Below are positions 32,793 through 33,122 of a DNA stretch of 33,122 bases, in pieces. Both the position numbers and the translations under genes were made by a program. The first letter of the stretch is position 1; every line of letters starts with the position of its first letter. The DNA is from Aquificaceae bacterium (GTDB taxonomy: Bacteria > Aquificota > Aquificia > Aquificales > Aquificaceae). The notes under the pieces are model-generated. The model worked only from the letters and a program-made list of their open reading frames with translations. It was not told the origin of the DNA and made no database searches. The stretch spans positions 1-33,122 of the forward strand of contig WFYI01000045.1 in the NCBI GenBank assembly GCA_015490155.1. Reading direction: 5' to 3'.

Positions 32793-33122
32793 TTAGGTTG
32801 AGATTACCTCACACTTTACACCTTTATAACCAAGGATACACCTTGCTTTATACGCCGTTATTCCTCCGAGCGATGCGTCTACAGTTCCACCGGATACAGT
32901 TCCATCCGTTTCACAGGTAAAGGTTCCGCTTATGGTTATGGTAAGGTTGTAGTCCGGAACCGTGGTATCCGCACAATTCTTTAGATTAAGGGAAGTTATA
33001 TCCAAAGTTACAGCGCTGTCTGACACGTTAGCTATACAGTAAGCTATTATGTCCTTTGCACATGCGTTGGACACGGGAAGAGCAAAGGATGTAACCTTCG
33101 ATTTTTGCTGATACTTTATGTA
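32793..33122 (-). CDS. Type IV pilin-like protein (5' end beyond window edge)
   Basis: The frame is open from the window edge to TAA at 32795-32793, giving the last 109 residues. The visible part starts YIKYQQKSKVTSFALPVSNA, which matches the region just after the hydrophobic N-terminal helix of type IV pilins (family: ...IPQYxxYxxrsqvseal). A GTG inside (33074) is open but is unlikely to be the start. The rest is a beta-rich, Thr/Gly/Val-rich domain with cysteines at the start (NACAKDIIAYC), the middle (KNCADT, FTCET) and the end (ARCILGYKGVKCEVIST), suggesting disulfides and a C-terminal D-loop. The prepilin leader and Glu5 helix should lie just outside the window. It abuts the DUF2723 gene. 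Confidence 0.75.
   Translation of the reverse strand, partial: YIKYQQKSKVTSFALPVSNACAKDIIAYCIANVSDSAVTLDITSLNLKNCADTTVPDYNLTITISGTFTCETDGTVSGGTVDASLGGITAYKARCILGYKGVKCEVIST

Noticed and set aside
33074-33074. GTG at 33074 as the start of the pilin-like gene
   Set aside because: The frame stays open to the window edge and the residues before the GTG match the pilin pattern, so the true start is outside.

Overview
The window looks like a chromosomal segment of a hyperthermophilic or thermophilic member of the Aquificaceae (Aquifex relatives). The reasons are the very dense packing (most gaps are under 20 bases and many genes overlap by 1-20), heavy use of AGG/AGA, ATA and AAG codons, Lys/Glu-rich proteins, THEP1-type NTPase next to smpB, zinc-binding forms of L24, S14, L36 and adenylate kinase, and a spc/alpha ribosomal cluster that begins at rplN instead of following rpsQ. 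The family placement is inference; the species cannot be fixed from the sequence alone. No tRNA, rRNA, CRISPR array or insertion sequence was seen.

Layout. 1-744 (-): a small exported protein of unknown function and the start of rpiB. 801-2152 (+): a DUF1232 protein coupled to a lone DppB-type permease. 2154-6503 (-): an envelope-glycan operon (MscS channel, family 2 glycosyltransferase, GT39/ArnT-like transferase, O-antigen ligase-like protein). 6589-7101 (+): thiol peroxidase. 7130-9800 (-): coaX, thrB and an HD-GYP/GGDEF protein. 9870-10577 (+): hisA. 10570-11517 (-): ribF. 11715-22501 (+): a nearly uninterrupted translation/secretion/transcription cluster, rplN-rplX-rplE-rpsN-rpsH-rplF-rplR-rpsE-rpmD-rplO-secY-adk-map-infA-rpmJ-rpsM-rpsK-rpsD-rpoA-rplQ, ending with a YggT protein and a four-cluster ferredoxin. 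22488-22874 (-): ridA. 22893-24585 (+): an alpha/beta hydrolase, smpB and THEP1. 24582-27033 (-): an ArsP-like permease, a small unknown protein, an RluA-family pseudouridine synthase and a 58-residue unknown ORF. 27042-33122 (-): one long tightly packed run reading, in transcription order, a type IV pilin-like protein (cut by the window edge), a DUF2723 glycosyltransferase, a membrane protein, a GT4 glycosyltransferase, a NifA-like sigma-54 activator and a MOSC protein.

The most notable signals are: (1) eight or more start codons that lack a Shine-Dalgarno sequence but have a TATAAT/TAAAAT hexamer placed so that transcription would begin at, or 1-4 bases before, the start codon, suggesting widespread leaderless or near-leaderless mRNAs; (2) a pilin-like gene directly abutting a DUF2723 O-mannosyltransferase-like gene, suggesting a dedicated pilin glycosylation unit; (3) a cyclic-di-GMP protein with HD-GYP in front of an intact GGDEF, the reverse of the order usual for mixed proteins; and (4) two short genes, rpmJ (GTG start) and a 58-codon ORF overlapping the rluD-like gene, that a 60-residue length cut-off would miss.
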